Shown here: in pieces, positions 53,415 through 61,812 of the stretch | Layout: each line of letters begins with the position of its first letter | Position numbering within the stretch: position 1 is the first letter of the stretch | Assembly (NCBI RefSeq): GCF_030186535.1 | Contig: NZ_JASNVW010000001.1 | Coordinates: forward strand, 310,001 to 374,000 | Length of the DNA stretch: 64,000 bases | From: Ignisphaera cupida | Lineage (GTDB): Archaea; Thermoproteota; Thermoprotei_A; Sulfolobales; Ignisphaeraceae | Direction: 5' to 3' | Notes under the pieces: model-generated | Seen by the model: the letters and a program-made list of their open reading frames with translations, nothing else | Told to the model about the DNA's origin: nothing | The model's database searches: none | Translations under genes and position numbers: made by a program

Positions 53415-53945
53415 ATGGTTTTCATAATTGCTAACATAGCTGTTGAAGAATCCTTTGGTCTTGTAAAAGCAGCGAGAATTTTAAGAGAGTGTGGTATTGA
53501 TTCAAAAAAGTTTTCTGTAAATACCTTCAACAACACGATAAGGATTTTCATAGATGATTTAGAGAAGGCTATGTGCTTTCAGAAAATCAAAGGCTATACA
53601 ACACTTGAAATAAAATCTATTTTCAAATGCGAGAAAAATGAAAAGACTTTGTCTAAACTGGGTCTTGTTAAAGTATTTCCAGTTTCTATGAGGGTGATAG
53701 GTTATGTACCAATTGATGATGCTGTTGTGCTTATTCAAAAAACATCTAGGAAGGGTGTATATGTTGCTACAATATGTAGGATTAGAAAAGTTGAGATACC
53801 TCTACCACCAACAGCATGTATGTTTATTGCAAATAGTGAAGATGATTTGAAAAAAGTAATCTTTTATTCAATGCTCTTAAGCAAATTAGAAAAAACTATT
53901 GAAAATCAATGTTCATTTTCTGCTAGTACTGTAAATAATCATTAG
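53415..53945 (+). CDS. Hypothetical protein downstream of valS
   Basis: 176 aa from ATG 53415, 14 bases after valS and probably co-transcribed. Alpha/beta pattern with Cys residues, no known motif. Its end overlaps the convergent 103-residue gene by 33 bases. Confidence 0.55.
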   Translation: MVFIIANIAVEESFGLVKAARILRECGIDSKKFSVNTFNNTIRIFIDDLEKAMCFQKIKGYTTLEIKSIFKCEKNEKTLSKLGLVKVFPVSMRVIGYVPIDDAVVLIQKTSRKGVYVATICRIRKVEIPLPPTACMFIANSEDDLKKVIFYSMLLSKLEKTIENQCSFSASTVNNH

Positions 53946-54212
53946 ACCATCTATGTAGTCCACTATCCAATAGTCTACAGAATCCATTTTCTCATTCTCA
54001 ACAACAATTATTGGTAACCCACCAGTTGAAATTCCTTGCCTAACTAATGCAATTAAGGCTTTTTCAAATGATTCAAAATCTTGAACAAAAACTGTTATAC
54101 ATCGAACCTCGCTACACATGGGCTTTCCTCTCACAAATATAACAGCATTGCTTATTCCAAGCTCTGACTCAATTTTTGTTATCAGCTCCTCAACACTTCT
54201 CCTATCAACCAT
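53913..54212 (-). CDS. Hypothetical small alpha/beta protein
   Basis: About 99 aa from ATG 54212 (GTG 54224 gives four more). Helix L-I-T-K-I-E-S-E-L-G, strand A-V-I-F-V-R-G-K, strand I-T-V-F-V-Q-D-F, helix F-E-K-A-L-I-A-L-V, strand L-P-I-I-V-V-E. No family recognised. Confidence 0.55.
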   Translation of the reverse strand: MVDRRSVEELITKIESELGISNAVIFVRGKPMCSEVRCITVFVQDFESFEKALIALVRQGISTGGLPIIVVENEKMDSVDYWIVDYIDGLMIIYSTSRK

Positions 54213-54247
54213 ATCCAAAACCACAAAGAATTAAAGCACTTCACAAA

Positions 54248-54256
54248 TTTTTATAT
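54248..54256 (+). promoter_or_regulatory. TATA box of the HD-domain gene
   Basis: TTTTTATAT ~17-25 nt before ATG 54273 implies a nearly leaderless transcript. Confidence 0.4.
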
Positions 54257-54272
54257 GTTGCTGTGATTAGAC

Positions 54273-55058
54273 ATGGTTGTTGTATCCCCAAACCTAATTA
54301 ATCAACATATTTTGTCATCGAGTTTACTTAAGGAGGCTCACCAAATAATTGAAAGTGATGAAGAGCTTTCAATACTTTTAAAAATGAGCAATGTAATGGC
54401 TGTTACAAGGCTTAAATACAACGATCATGGGATAACACATGCAAGAATAGTTGCGGGAGCCGCCTTGGAAATGACTGATATACTTAGTGGCAGTGGAGTT
54501 GAGTTTACAACTATTAGAGATGGAATTACAAAAAATATTGATGAGGTAAAGCTCGTTGTATTGTTATCAGGGTATATGCATGATATTGGAAATGCTGTTC
54601 ACAGGTTTAAGCATGAGTTTGTAGGGGCTTTGCTAGCTAAGGACATTTTAAATAGGGTTTTGAGTAAATTAGGATTTGATAAGAGAAGGGTTGTGGAGTT
54701 AAGGCAAGAAGTTATGCACATAATATTTTCAACAGAATACAATGTGCAGTGTTTAACTATTGAATGTGGAATTACTAAAATTGCTGATGGGCTTGACATG
54801 GCTGAGGGAAGAGCTAGAATACCATATAAACTTGGCAAAATCGATATGCATGCTGTTTCTGCATTAAGTATAAAGCGTATTGAAATCGATAGAGGTTTTT
54901 CAAGACCTATCAAAGTATCTGTTTACATGGATGATGCAGCTGGGCTTTTTCAAGTAGAAGAGGTTTTAATGCCAAAAATCAAAACAAGTATGCTGGAGGA
55001 CTATGTGGAAATCTATATCTATACAAATTCAAAGCTGCTTAAATACTATCCAAAGTAA
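54273..55058 (+). CDS. HD-domain phosphohydrolase
   Basis: 261 aa. H52-G-I-T-H56 and H103-D104 (Y-M-H-D-I-G-N) give the metal-binding HD motif; a second H (R-F-K-H-E) and D (A-D-G-L-D-M) follow at the usual distances. HD proteins cleave phosphate from nucleotides, cyclic nucleotides or related molecules. A C-terminal ~80-residue strand-rich domain may bind a regulator. Its end overlaps the convergent JAMM gene by 13 bases. Confidence 0.85.
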   Translation: MVVVSPNLINQHILSSSLLKEAHQIIESDEELSILLKMSNVMAVTRLKYNDHGITHARIVAGAALEMTDILSGSGVEFTTIRDGITKNIDEVKLVVLLSGYMHDIGNAVHRFKHEFVGALLAKDILNRVLSKLGFDKRRVVELRQEVMHIIFSTEYNVQCLTIECGITKIADGLDMAEGRARIPYKLGKIDMHAVSALSIKRIEIDRGFSRPIKVSVYMDDAAGLFQVEEVLMPKIKTSMLEDYVEIYIYTNSKLLKYYPK

Positions 55059-55747
55059 TTCACAAAACATTTAATGTTTGAAGATATAGTGCAAATATCT
55101 TCAATTTTCTCATACCTGTTTATAGCAATTGTTAATAGCTCATAGTCTTTCCATGTTGGTATACCAGTTCTGTACATACAAAAAGAGCCTTTGGTACTAT
55201 ATATGCATCCCCCAATACCCCTCTCAGCAATGAGATCTCTCATAGAGTACAAATCTTTTTTAGATGGAATAGGTGGATATCCAATGGGGTGTGTATGTGC
55301 AATGAATATAACATCTCGTATCTGGGGAATTGCAACACTTTTTTCAAAGCCTTGAACAATAACTGCTTTTCCACTTTTTAACACAATCTCCATGTACTCA
55401 ACATCCTCAAAGAGATACTTGTATAGATGTCTCTGTGTAGCGACATAGAAATTTTTGCATAGTGTTTTCAACGAAGATGATAAGTTGTTGTTTGTACATT
55501 TTATTGAGTCAATGCAAATAAACTCTATATGTCTTCCAAAAAACTTCTCTACATAATTGCATAACCCACTTTGCTTAGGTATATAAACTTGGATTGTTCC
55601 ATGATTAAATAAATTGTTTATACAAATTTCTAAAGTCTCATTCTCTTCTAGAGTATTTTCAACAATGTATTCTATAGAAGACAAAATTTTGAAATGCTCA
55701 ACCTGCTTAACAATATAGCTATCATTAATTATTTCCTCAAAAAGCAT
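55046..55747 (-). CDS. JAMM (JAB1/MPN) metalloprotease-like protein
   Basis: 233 aa from ATG 55747. The zinc motif is H151-T-H153-P...S162-K-K-D165 (A-H-T-H-P-I-G-Y-P-P-I-P-S-K-K-D), the full JAMM pattern. About 110 residues precede the domain, so it is longer than minimal archaeal JAMM isopeptidases. Family members remove ubiquitin-like SAMPs or sulfur-carrier tails; no ubiquitin-like gene is adjacent. Confidence 0.82.
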   Translation of the reverse strand: MLFEEIINDSYIVKQVEHFKILSSIEYIVENTLEENETLEICINNLFNHGTIQVYIPKQSGLCNYVEKFFGRHIEFICIDSIKCTNNNLSSSLKTLCKNFYVATQRHLYKYLFEDVEYMEIVLKSGKAVIVQGFEKSVAIPQIRDVIFIAHTHPIGYPPIPSKKDLYSMRDLIAERGIGGCIYSTKGSFCMYRTGIPTWKDYELLTIAINRYEKIEDICTISSNIKCFVNYFG

Positions 55748-55760
55748 TGCCAAAAAACCT

Positions 55761-57329
55761 TTAGAGTGGTATCAAACCATGTTTCTTTGGTGGTCTCATT
55801 CTTATATCTCTTTTTGTTAAGAAGAAGTTTAGAGCCTCTACCAAAACCTTTCTTGTTTCCGAAGGCTCTATCACAGCATCCACATATCCTCTAGAAGCTG
55901 CATAGTAAGGTGTTGTAAGTTTCTGTTTATACTCACTAACGAGTTTCTTCAATAGCTCTTCACGCTCTTTTTCATCCTTTAAGGATTGAAGCTCTCTACG
56001 CCAAATAATTTCAGCAGCTGCTTCAGGCCCCATAACAGCAATTTCAGCTGTTGGCCATGCAACAACAAAATCTGCTCCAAGATGTTTTGATCCAAGAGCT
56101 ATGTAGGCTCCTCCATAAGCCTTTCTAACAATAATAGTTAATTTAGGTACTGTTGCCTCGGCATATGCATAAATAATTTTTGCTCCATGTCTTATAATAC
56201 CTCTGTGCTCTTGATATGTTCCAGGCACAAAACCTGGAACATCAACAAAAGTCACTATGGGCAAATTGAATGAGTCGCAGAATCTGACAAATCTTGCTAT
56301 TTTGTCTGATGAGTCTATATCTAGAGAGCCCATATAGTAAAGAGGCTGATTAGCAACTACACATATAGAATGACCATCGAGTCTTGCAAAACCCACTATA
56401 GCATTCTTTGCAAAATCTTTTTGAACCTCAAAAAATGTGTTTCTATCTACAACACCATTTATTATTTCATGCATATCATAAGGTTTTGCAGGATCTTCTG
56501 GAATGATATTATTCAATGCTGGCTCAGTCCTATGAGGATCATCACCAACATCTATTCTTGGTGGAAGCTCTAAACTATTTGATGGTAAATACGATAAAAG
56601 CTTTTTAACAATTTCTATAGCCTCTTTATCATCTCTTGCAACAAAATGTGCAACACCACTTCTACTAGCTTGTATCTCAGCACCGCCAAGCTCATACTCT
56701 GTAACATCCTCGCCAATAGCAGCTTTAACCACTCTTGGACCTGTTATAAACATATATGATGTTTTTGAAACCATTATTATGAAATCCATTAAAGCTGGGG
56801 AATATACTGCTCCACCAGCACAAGGCCCCATTATAACAGCTATTTGTGGTATTGAACCAGATGCCATAACGTTCATGTAGAATATTTCTCCATAGCCTTT
56901 AAGCGAGTCAACACCTTCTTGTATTCTGGCTCCACCAGAATCATTTAGAAAAATAACAGGAGCACCAACACTTAATGCAAACTGTATTGCCTTAACAATT
57001 TTAGCTGCATGCATTTCACCAACAGAACCACCCATAAATGTAAAGTCTTGAGCAATTCCAATAACATTTCTTCCACTAACCCTTCCAAATGCTGTTACAA
57101 CACCATCTCCAAAAACCCTTCTCTCACTCATACCAAATTCCGTAGCTCTATGAGTTACAAACATGTCAAACTCTGTGTACACACCATTATCAAAAAGCAG
57201 CTCAAGTCTTTCTCTAGCAGTGAGTTTGCCTGCTGCGTGTTGCCTGTTTATAGCCTCTATACCTCCTCCAAGTTTAGCTTTCTCAATATTTTTTCTAAGC
57301 TCCTCTATCTCCTTCCTCACAAAATCCAT
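55761..57329 (-). CDS. Acyl-CoA carboxylase/decarboxylase carboxyltransferase subunit
   Basis: 522 aa, the PccB/MmdA-type subunit. Signatures: Q-D-F-T-F-M-G-G-S-V-G-E-M-H, I-F-L-N-D-S-G-G-A-R-I-Q-E-G-V, M-G-P-C-A-G-G-A-V-Y-S-P-A and V-D-V-P-G-F-V-P-G-T-Y-Q-E-H-R-G. It moves the carboxyl group between biotin and propionyl- or acetyl-CoA. The biotin carrier lies 4 kb away (61214); no biotin carboxylase gene is in the window, so it may be part of a carboxylase elsewhere or of a methylmalonyl-CoA decarboxylase. Confidence 0.9.
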   Translation of the reverse strand: MDFVRKEIEELRKNIEKAKLGGGIEAINRQHAAGKLTARERLELLFDNGVYTEFDMFVTHRATEFGMSERRVFGDGVVTAFGRVSGRNVIGIAQDFTFMGGSVGEMHAAKIVKAIQFALSVGAPVIFLNDSGGARIQEGVDSLKGYGEIFYMNVMASGSIPQIAVIMGPCAGGAVYSPALMDFIIMVSKTSYMFITGPRVVKAAIGEDVTEYELGGAEIQASRSGVAHFVARDDKEAIEIVKKLLSYLPSNSLELPPRIDVGDDPHRTEPALNNIIPEDPAKPYDMHEIINGVVDRNTFFEVQKDFAKNAIVGFARLDGHSICVVANQPLYYMGSLDIDSSDKIARFVRFCDSFNLPIVTFVDVPGFVPGTYQEHRGIIRHGAKIIYAYAEATVPKLTIIVRKAYGGAYIALGSKHLGADFVVAWPTAEIAVMGPEAAAEIIWRRELQSLKDEKEREELLKKLVSEYKQKLTTPYYAASRGYVDAVIEPSETRKVLVEALNFFLTKRDIRMRPPKKHGLIPL

Positions 57330-57497
57330 TAAAACACCATCTAAATCAGGTATTTCGGTGCTAAATAAGACTTTCTAAAAATCGTAGTATTGAGTTGCTC
57401 CTAGAAACAATGATTTAGTCATTACTAAAATCAGTTTAAAAATGGTGATTTCAAAACTTGTCAACATATCTTAAGGTTTTGTAAAAGAATTGAAAGC

Positions 57498-59036
57498 TCA
57501 TATCTTTGAAAGAATTTTCAGCACAAACTCCCTTAACTTACTAATTTCCACTACTCCCTGCTTCACAAAAGCTCCAAGATCTTCCAACTCTCTTGCTACA
57601 TTCTCTAGAAAGAAATTTTCTCTAAACCATCTTGCAAGATCTCCTCTAAGAATGTGATAAACCAAAGACTCTTCAGGAACTATTTGAACAAGTGCCGCTA
57701 GTTCTGTAATGCACCTTGCTCTATATGGCAATGGTTTTCCAGGTGCTTGGTAAAATTGAAATGCCTTTTTACCTGGAAGAACAATTTTCTTTGCATATTT
57801 ACTGGGTTCTGAGGATATTTTCTCTAGAATCATTGTAGCAAACATTGCTAAAGCCTCTAAATAAGTTGTGTAAGCAACTACAACATCCTTATAGGGAGAG
57901 AAATAGTTGTGAACATCACCTGCAGGACCTGTTTTTGTAGCCATGTAGTATAAATGATCGCTTGACCCAAGTGTTCTCCAAATTTTTAGAGCTTCACCAC
58001 CAATTGCTTTAACATATGGCTCTAGACTTGCATAATATTCAAATAGCTTTTTCTGAAAATCATTCCCTAGCCACGCAGACAAATCCCTTTCATCAGCCCA
58101 GCTAATGGTTTCCCAAAAACTTACATCAATAACATCCCTTGGTTTATTTCTACAAGCAGCTTCATATGGTGATACAACATTTATGTTATCATGCCTAGCG
58201 ATTTCTATTGGTAGCCACTTCAAAAATTCTAGTATTCCTGTCGATGGATGGTGGTGTTCACCAAACGTTTCATAGTCTATTGCAATCAATATGACATCCC
58301 CAGGGGTTTTGGAAAGCCAAGAAGCATATTTATCAGCTGTTAATGGATATTGATCCCAGCTTCTATCTGAGAATCTAAACCCTATGTCATCGCTAAGTCT
58401 ATAGTTTCTCATCAAAATTCTAGCATTGCAACCTCTAGCACTATAGACATAGTTTGGGCTTCTCCAACCAAGTACTCTCTCAACACCTTCTGTTAGCACC
58501 ACATCATAGCCAAGTCTATTTAGTGTGCATGCAATATCGTTATTGTATATGAACTCAGTATTTTCAGCAACTCTTGGCTCAACACCAAAAACCTCTTTTA
58601 TCAATGACTTATGAAGCTCTAGCTGCTCAATAAACTCGTCTATGGAAAACAATGAGGCCAAGCTATGATAATATGTTTGCTCAACAAGCTCAGCAACATT
58701 TTCTAAAACAGCCTCGTTAATAACATCAACAACTCTTTTATCCCACTTCAATGCTTGCTCAATTAAAACTCCGCTTAAACTCATAGAAAACTTGAAATCC
58801 TTGCCAGATTTTCTCACACTTTTTACAGACTCCAAAAGAATCTTAGTTGCTTTAACATAACACCTTTCAGCAACTCTAACAAAAACCTCTTTATTAACCT
58901 CATTATCAAATATCAAATCAAACATTTCACTAAATGTCAAACCTCTTTTAATACCATTTAAAAGCATGTGTTTAAGCAAATCCTTTCTAAGCCTATACGG
59001 CTGATGCAACTCGAACATGAACACAACATCAACCAT
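57498..59036 (-). CDS. GH57 glycoside hydrolase, alpha-amylase-like
   Basis: 512 aa. N-terminal F-E-L-H-Q-P-Y-R-L (motif 1), nucleophile Glu161 in E-N-T-E-F-I-Y-N-N, acid/base Asp254 in I-D-Y-E-T-F-G-E-H-H, and C-terminal helical domain. No signal peptide, so it acts in the cytoplasm on alpha-glucans such as glycogen. It is near a second GH57 of another subfamily (61813). Confidence 0.9.
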   Translation of the reverse strand: MVDVVFMFELHQPYRLRKDLLKHMLLNGIKRGLTFSEMFDLIFDNEVNKEVFVRVAERCYVKATKILLESVKSVRKSGKDFKFSMSLSGVLIEQALKWDKRVVDVINEAVLENVAELVEQTYYHSLASLFSIDEFIEQLELHKSLIKEVFGVEPRVAENTEFIYNNDIACTLNRLGYDVVLTEGVERVLGWRSPNYVYSARGCNARILMRNYRLSDDIGFRFSDRSWDQYPLTADKYASWLSKTPGDVILIAIDYETFGEHHHPSTGILEFLKWLPIEIARHDNINVVSPYEAACRNKPRDVIDVSFWETISWADERDLSAWLGNDFQKKLFEYYASLEPYVKAIGGEALKIWRTLGSSDHLYYMATKTGPAGDVHNYFSPYKDVVVAYTTYLEALAMFATMILEKISSEPSKYAKKIVLPGKKAFQFYQAPGKPLPYRARCITELAALVQIVPEESLVYHILRGDLARWFRENFFLENVARELEDLGAFVKQGVVEISKLREFVLKILSKI

Positions 59037-59160
59037 TTTTAGTGACCTTCACAAAGTTTTCAGCACAAAATCACTTAGCTGCAATTAAATAGGAATAGTG
59101 TAATAGGTTTATTAACCTACTCTTCTCATCGCAAAAACAAGGTCTAGAGGCTAAAGCAGA

Positions 59161-60210
59161 ATGAGTGATGAGTATAAGAATCCATACCTAGTTGAAAAAT
59201 TGAAAACATTTGAAGTAGAGAGAAGAGATGTTAAGGAACTTCTTAGAGATATGGCAAACACAGCCTATCAGGGTAGAGCATTGGGAGAGGTATATGAAAT
59301 TATAGTTGAGATGATTAAGGATCCAAACAACACAATATTCCTAGGACTTGCAGGTTCTATGAGTACCGCGGGTATGTGGAAGATAATTAAGTGGTTGATT
59401 GAGAAAAGATATGTTGATGTTGTTGTTTCTACAGGTGCAAATATTTCAGAGGATATCTATGAGGCTATGGGGTTTAGCTATTACAAAGGCTCTCCAAATG
59501 TTGATGATTCAGAGCTTTTGAGATATAAAATTGATAGATTTTACGATGTTTTTGCAAGTGAGCTTGACTATAGAAAAATGGAGAATCTCATAAAAGAATT
59601 TATATACACCCTTCCAAAGGGTTCTCAATACTCAACAGCAGAATTTTTGTATCTCTTTGGCAAGTACTTGAATAGCAAAGGAATAGACTGTATAGTATCA
59701 GCAGCTTACAGAGCAGGGGTTCCAGTATTCTCACCAGCTCTTGTTGATAGCGGCTATGGTGTTGCAGCTGTTCTTGCAATAAGGGAAAAGGGGCATAACA
59801 TAGTACTTGATATGGTTAAAGACTTTGATCAAATTGTTGAAATTGGTAGAAAAGCAGAGAAAATGTCTGCTATTTACATAGGTGGTGGTGTTCCCAAAGA
59901 CTATGTGAATCTAGTAACTGTTATGCAAACACTTCTAGGAGGTATGGAAACAGGTGTGGAAACATACAAGTCGCTAGAGTATGTTGTTCAAATAACTATG
60001 GATGCTCCACAGTGGGGTGGTCTCTCAGGTGCCACGTTAGAAGAGGCTGTTAGCTGGGGGAAGGTATCTCCAAAAGCTAAGAAGAGAGTTGTTTATGTTG
60101 ATGCAACAATAGCTCTTCCACTTATAGCACAAGGCCTATACGAAGAAAATATTGTTAGAAAGAATCCTCCAGACCTCAGATGGGTTTTCAGCAACATTAG
60201 AACACCATAA
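59161..60210 (+). CDS. Deoxyhypusine synthase
   Basis: 349 aa. N-terminal Y-Q-G-R-A-L-G and G-L-A-G-S-M-S-T-A-G-M, V-V-S-T-G-A-N-I-S-E-D-I and the catalytic Lys301 in S-W-G-K-V-S-P-K-A. It uses spermidine and NAD to modify a Lys of initiation factor aIF5A. A universal archaeal gene. Confidence 0.93.
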   Translation: MSDEYKNPYLVEKLKTFEVERRDVKELLRDMANTAYQGRALGEVYEIIVEMIKDPNNTIFLGLAGSMSTAGMWKIIKWLIEKRYVDVVVSTGANISEDIYEAMGFSYYKGSPNVDDSELLRYKIDRFYDVFASELDYRKMENLIKEFIYTLPKGSQYSTAEFLYLFGKYLNSKGIDCIVSAAYRAGVPVFSPALVDSGYGVAAVLAIREKGHNIVLDMVKDFDQIVEIGRKAEKMSAIYIGGGVPKDYVNLVTVMQTLLGGMETGVETYKSLEYVVQITMDAPQWGGLSGATLEEAVSWGKVSPKAKKRVVYVDATIALPLIAQGLYEENIVRKNPPDLRWVFSNIRTP

Positions 60211-60216
60211 AAACTC

Positions 60217-60227
60217 TTTTTCTTTTT
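60217..60227 (+). terminator. T-rich terminator after deoxyhypusine synthase
   Basis: TTTTT-C-TTTTT directly after the stop codon; archaeal-type termination signal. Confidence 0.45.
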
Positions 60228-60266
60228 CAAACAAAGTTTTATGTAAGGTCTGGTGGAGTTTTTTCA

Positions 60267-60974
60267 ATGTCTGAAAAAGTTTTTGGATATACAGAAAAAC
60301 TTACAATAGTTAAAATCCTAAAAGCATTGAACAGATTCTTTAGCTTAAGAGATCTTGAACAAGTACTCGATGTTCCATTTCAAAGCTTGTGGAAATATGT
60401 AAATTTAATTGGGTTGCCAAGTGAGGAGGTTGTTGAAAGCATTTCTACAAAGTTAGCAAAGCTTAGAATAGTTGATGAAATTCTTGCCAATGAAGCTAAA
60501 AAGTTTAGGTCAAATCCATATAGTCTTTCAATGAACATGGGGTTTCTAGAGCTATATGCACTAAAAATTGCTGCTAGTTTGAAGAATTTCGATATAGATG
60601 TTGTTGTTTCACTGTCTCAAGAAGCTTCAACATTAGCTACATTGGTAAGCAATGAAACGGGTGCAGATCTTTGTATTCCATTACCAAATGAAAACCTAAA
60701 TCCAGAGCTCATAAAAGTTATCTCATATTACTCCACTGCATCAAAAAAGATGAAGATGTTGATATATCCAAGAAATTGTGTGAAGGAAGAGAAGAAGGTG
60801 TTTCTTTCAGACCTTATTCTCATAGACCTAGACAAATTTGAAGCCGTTAATGCATTGATTAAGTCTAAAGATAGTAAGGTATTTGGAATAGCAACAATCT
60901 ATATTTCGAAAAATGCTCTGGAAAAGCTTGCATCTCATGATATAAAAATTGTTTATCATGTGGATGTTCTATAA
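60267..60974 (+). CDS. HTH regulator with PRTase-like domain, probably not catalytic
   Basis: 235 aa. The N-terminal ~60 residues form a helix-turn-helix (L-T-I-V-K-I-L-K-A-L-N...L-R-D-L-E-Q-V-L-D-V-P). The rest matches a type I phosphoribosyltransferase fold (I-D-V-V-V-S-L-S-Q-E-A-S-T-L-A), as in archaeal PurR/GfcR-like regulators. The PRPP loop (L-I-L-I-D-L-D-K-F-E-A-V) lacks the small-residue loop of active enzymes, so it probably senses a nucleotide or PRPP rather than catalysing. Confidence 0.7.
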   Translation: MSEKVFGYTEKLTIVKILKALNRFFSLRDLEQVLDVPFQSLWKYVNLIGLPSEEVVESISTKLAKLRIVDEILANEAKKFRSNPYSLSMNMGFLELYALKIAASLKNFDIDVVVSLSQEASTLATLVSNETGADLCIPLPNENLNPELIKVISYYSTASKKMKMLIYPRNCVKEEKKVFLSDLILIDLDKFEAVNALIKSKDSKVFGIATIYISKNALEKLASHDIKIVYHVDVL

Positions 60975-61055
60975 AACATAATTACATTCTTGTCATGCGT
61001 ATAAAAGGAGATCTCTGTATTTTTAGCCTATGTTACAAAAATTTAAGTTACACTA

Positions 61056-61063
61056 TTTATAAA
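61056..61063 (+). promoter_or_regulatory. TATA box before the Lys-rich microprotein
   Basis: TTTATAAA lies 26-33 nt before ATG 61089, a classic archaeal spacing for a start site at or near the ATG; A-G-G-T-G-T-G also lies between, so both leaderless and led initiation are possible. Confidence 0.5.
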
Positions 61064-61088
61064 GGTAAATAAGTTTAGGTGTGACAAT

Positions 61089-61160
61089 ATGTCCAAGAAG
61101 CCTGGGAAGAAAGCTGAGAAAAAGGAAGAGAAGAAGGCTGAGAAAAAGGCAAAGAAGTAA
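61089..61160 (+). CDS. 23-residue Lys-rich microprotein
   Basis: ATG 61089 follows AGGTGTG (61077-61083) at five bases and a TATA box, and opens a 23-codon frame ending in TAA. The peptide holds 12 Lys in six KK pairs plus Glu and Ala (K-K-A-E-K-K-E-E-K-K-A-E-K-K). It resembles the lysine-rich N-terminal extensions of crenarchaeal ribosomal protein S25e but has no such protein after it. The +1 frame, from GTG 61081, reads an Arg/Lys-rich run like ribosomal protein L41e but runs on far longer. Likely a nucleic-acid-binding peptide. Confidence 0.5.
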   Translation: MSKKPGKKAEKKEEKKAEKKAKK

Positions 61161-61213
61161 ACAAGTAAATAATTCATTATATTTAAATCTAATTCACTTT
61201 TTTAAACATTGTT

Positions 61214-61615
61214 TCACTGGTTCAATTCCCTCAATTTTATCAATGGATCACCAACATTTACAAAAGATCCTTTTGAAACAAAGATTTTTTCTACAACACC
61301 TTTTCTAGGCGATGTAATCTCTATTTCCATTTTCATGGACTCTATAACCACAATTGCATTGCCTTCGCTGATAAAATCACCCTCCTTCACATAAACATCA
61401 ACAATTCTACCCGGTATCTCAGCTACTACTACCAGTTCTCCTGGTCTTAACTCTATTCTTGGATAAGTATTAGATACTGCAAAGCTTTTTCTAGTAACCT
61501 CAACAATGTATTCTCTATCATCAATCCTAATTCTATATACATTCTCTTTTTCCTGAAATATGTAAACCTCTACTTTTCTGTCTCCACTTCTTACAGATAG
61601 TTTACGCCATTGCAT
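61214..61615 (-). CDS. Biotin carboxyl carrier protein
   Basis: 133 aa. The biotin Lys95 is in I-E-S-M-K-M-E-I-E, flanked by I-P-G-R-I-V-D-V-Y-V-K-E-G-D and V-N-V-G-D-P-L-I: the swinging-domain fold. About 50 residues of N-terminal linker/beta domain precede it. It serves as the carboxyl carrier for the carboxyltransferase at 55761 (inference from family and proximity). Confidence 0.9.
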   Translation of the reverse strand: MQWRKLSVRSGDRKVEVYIFQEKENVYRIRIDDREYIVEVTRKSFAVSNTYPRIELRPGELVVVAEIPGRIVDVYVKEGDFISEGNAIVVIESMKMEIEITSPRKGVVEKIFVSKGSFVNVGDPLIKLRELNQ

Positions 61616-61765
61616 GCTAAATCGCTTAACAAATACGTAGACTGTGGTAAATATGGGTTACGCTACCACACGATTTCACATTAACTACTCCATAGGATGT
61701 AATTGTCATTTTGTGAAACTTCTTAAAAATATTTAAGCTTTGGGTTATTGGTTTAAACAGTGCAG

Positions 61766-61776
61766 TTTTTATAAAT
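61766..61776 (+). promoter_or_regulatory. TATA box of the GH57 gene at 61813
   Basis: TTTTTATAAAT ~37 nt before TTG 61813; with the GGGAG at 61804 it gives a leader of about 14 nt. Confidence 0.45.
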
Positions 61777-61812
61777 CATGATAACAAAAACATATTGTGA
61801 CGTGGGAGTGCC

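Noticed and set aside
61218-61232. tRNA T-arm-like GGTTCAATTCC
   Set aside because: It lies at the coding 3' end of the biotin carrier gene and no acceptor or anticodon arm can be built around it.
61081-61308. Arg-rich frame as ribosomal protein L41e
   Set aside because: It runs 75 codons without the L41e end and is a +1 shadow of the Lys-rich frame; resemblance comes from AAG repeats.
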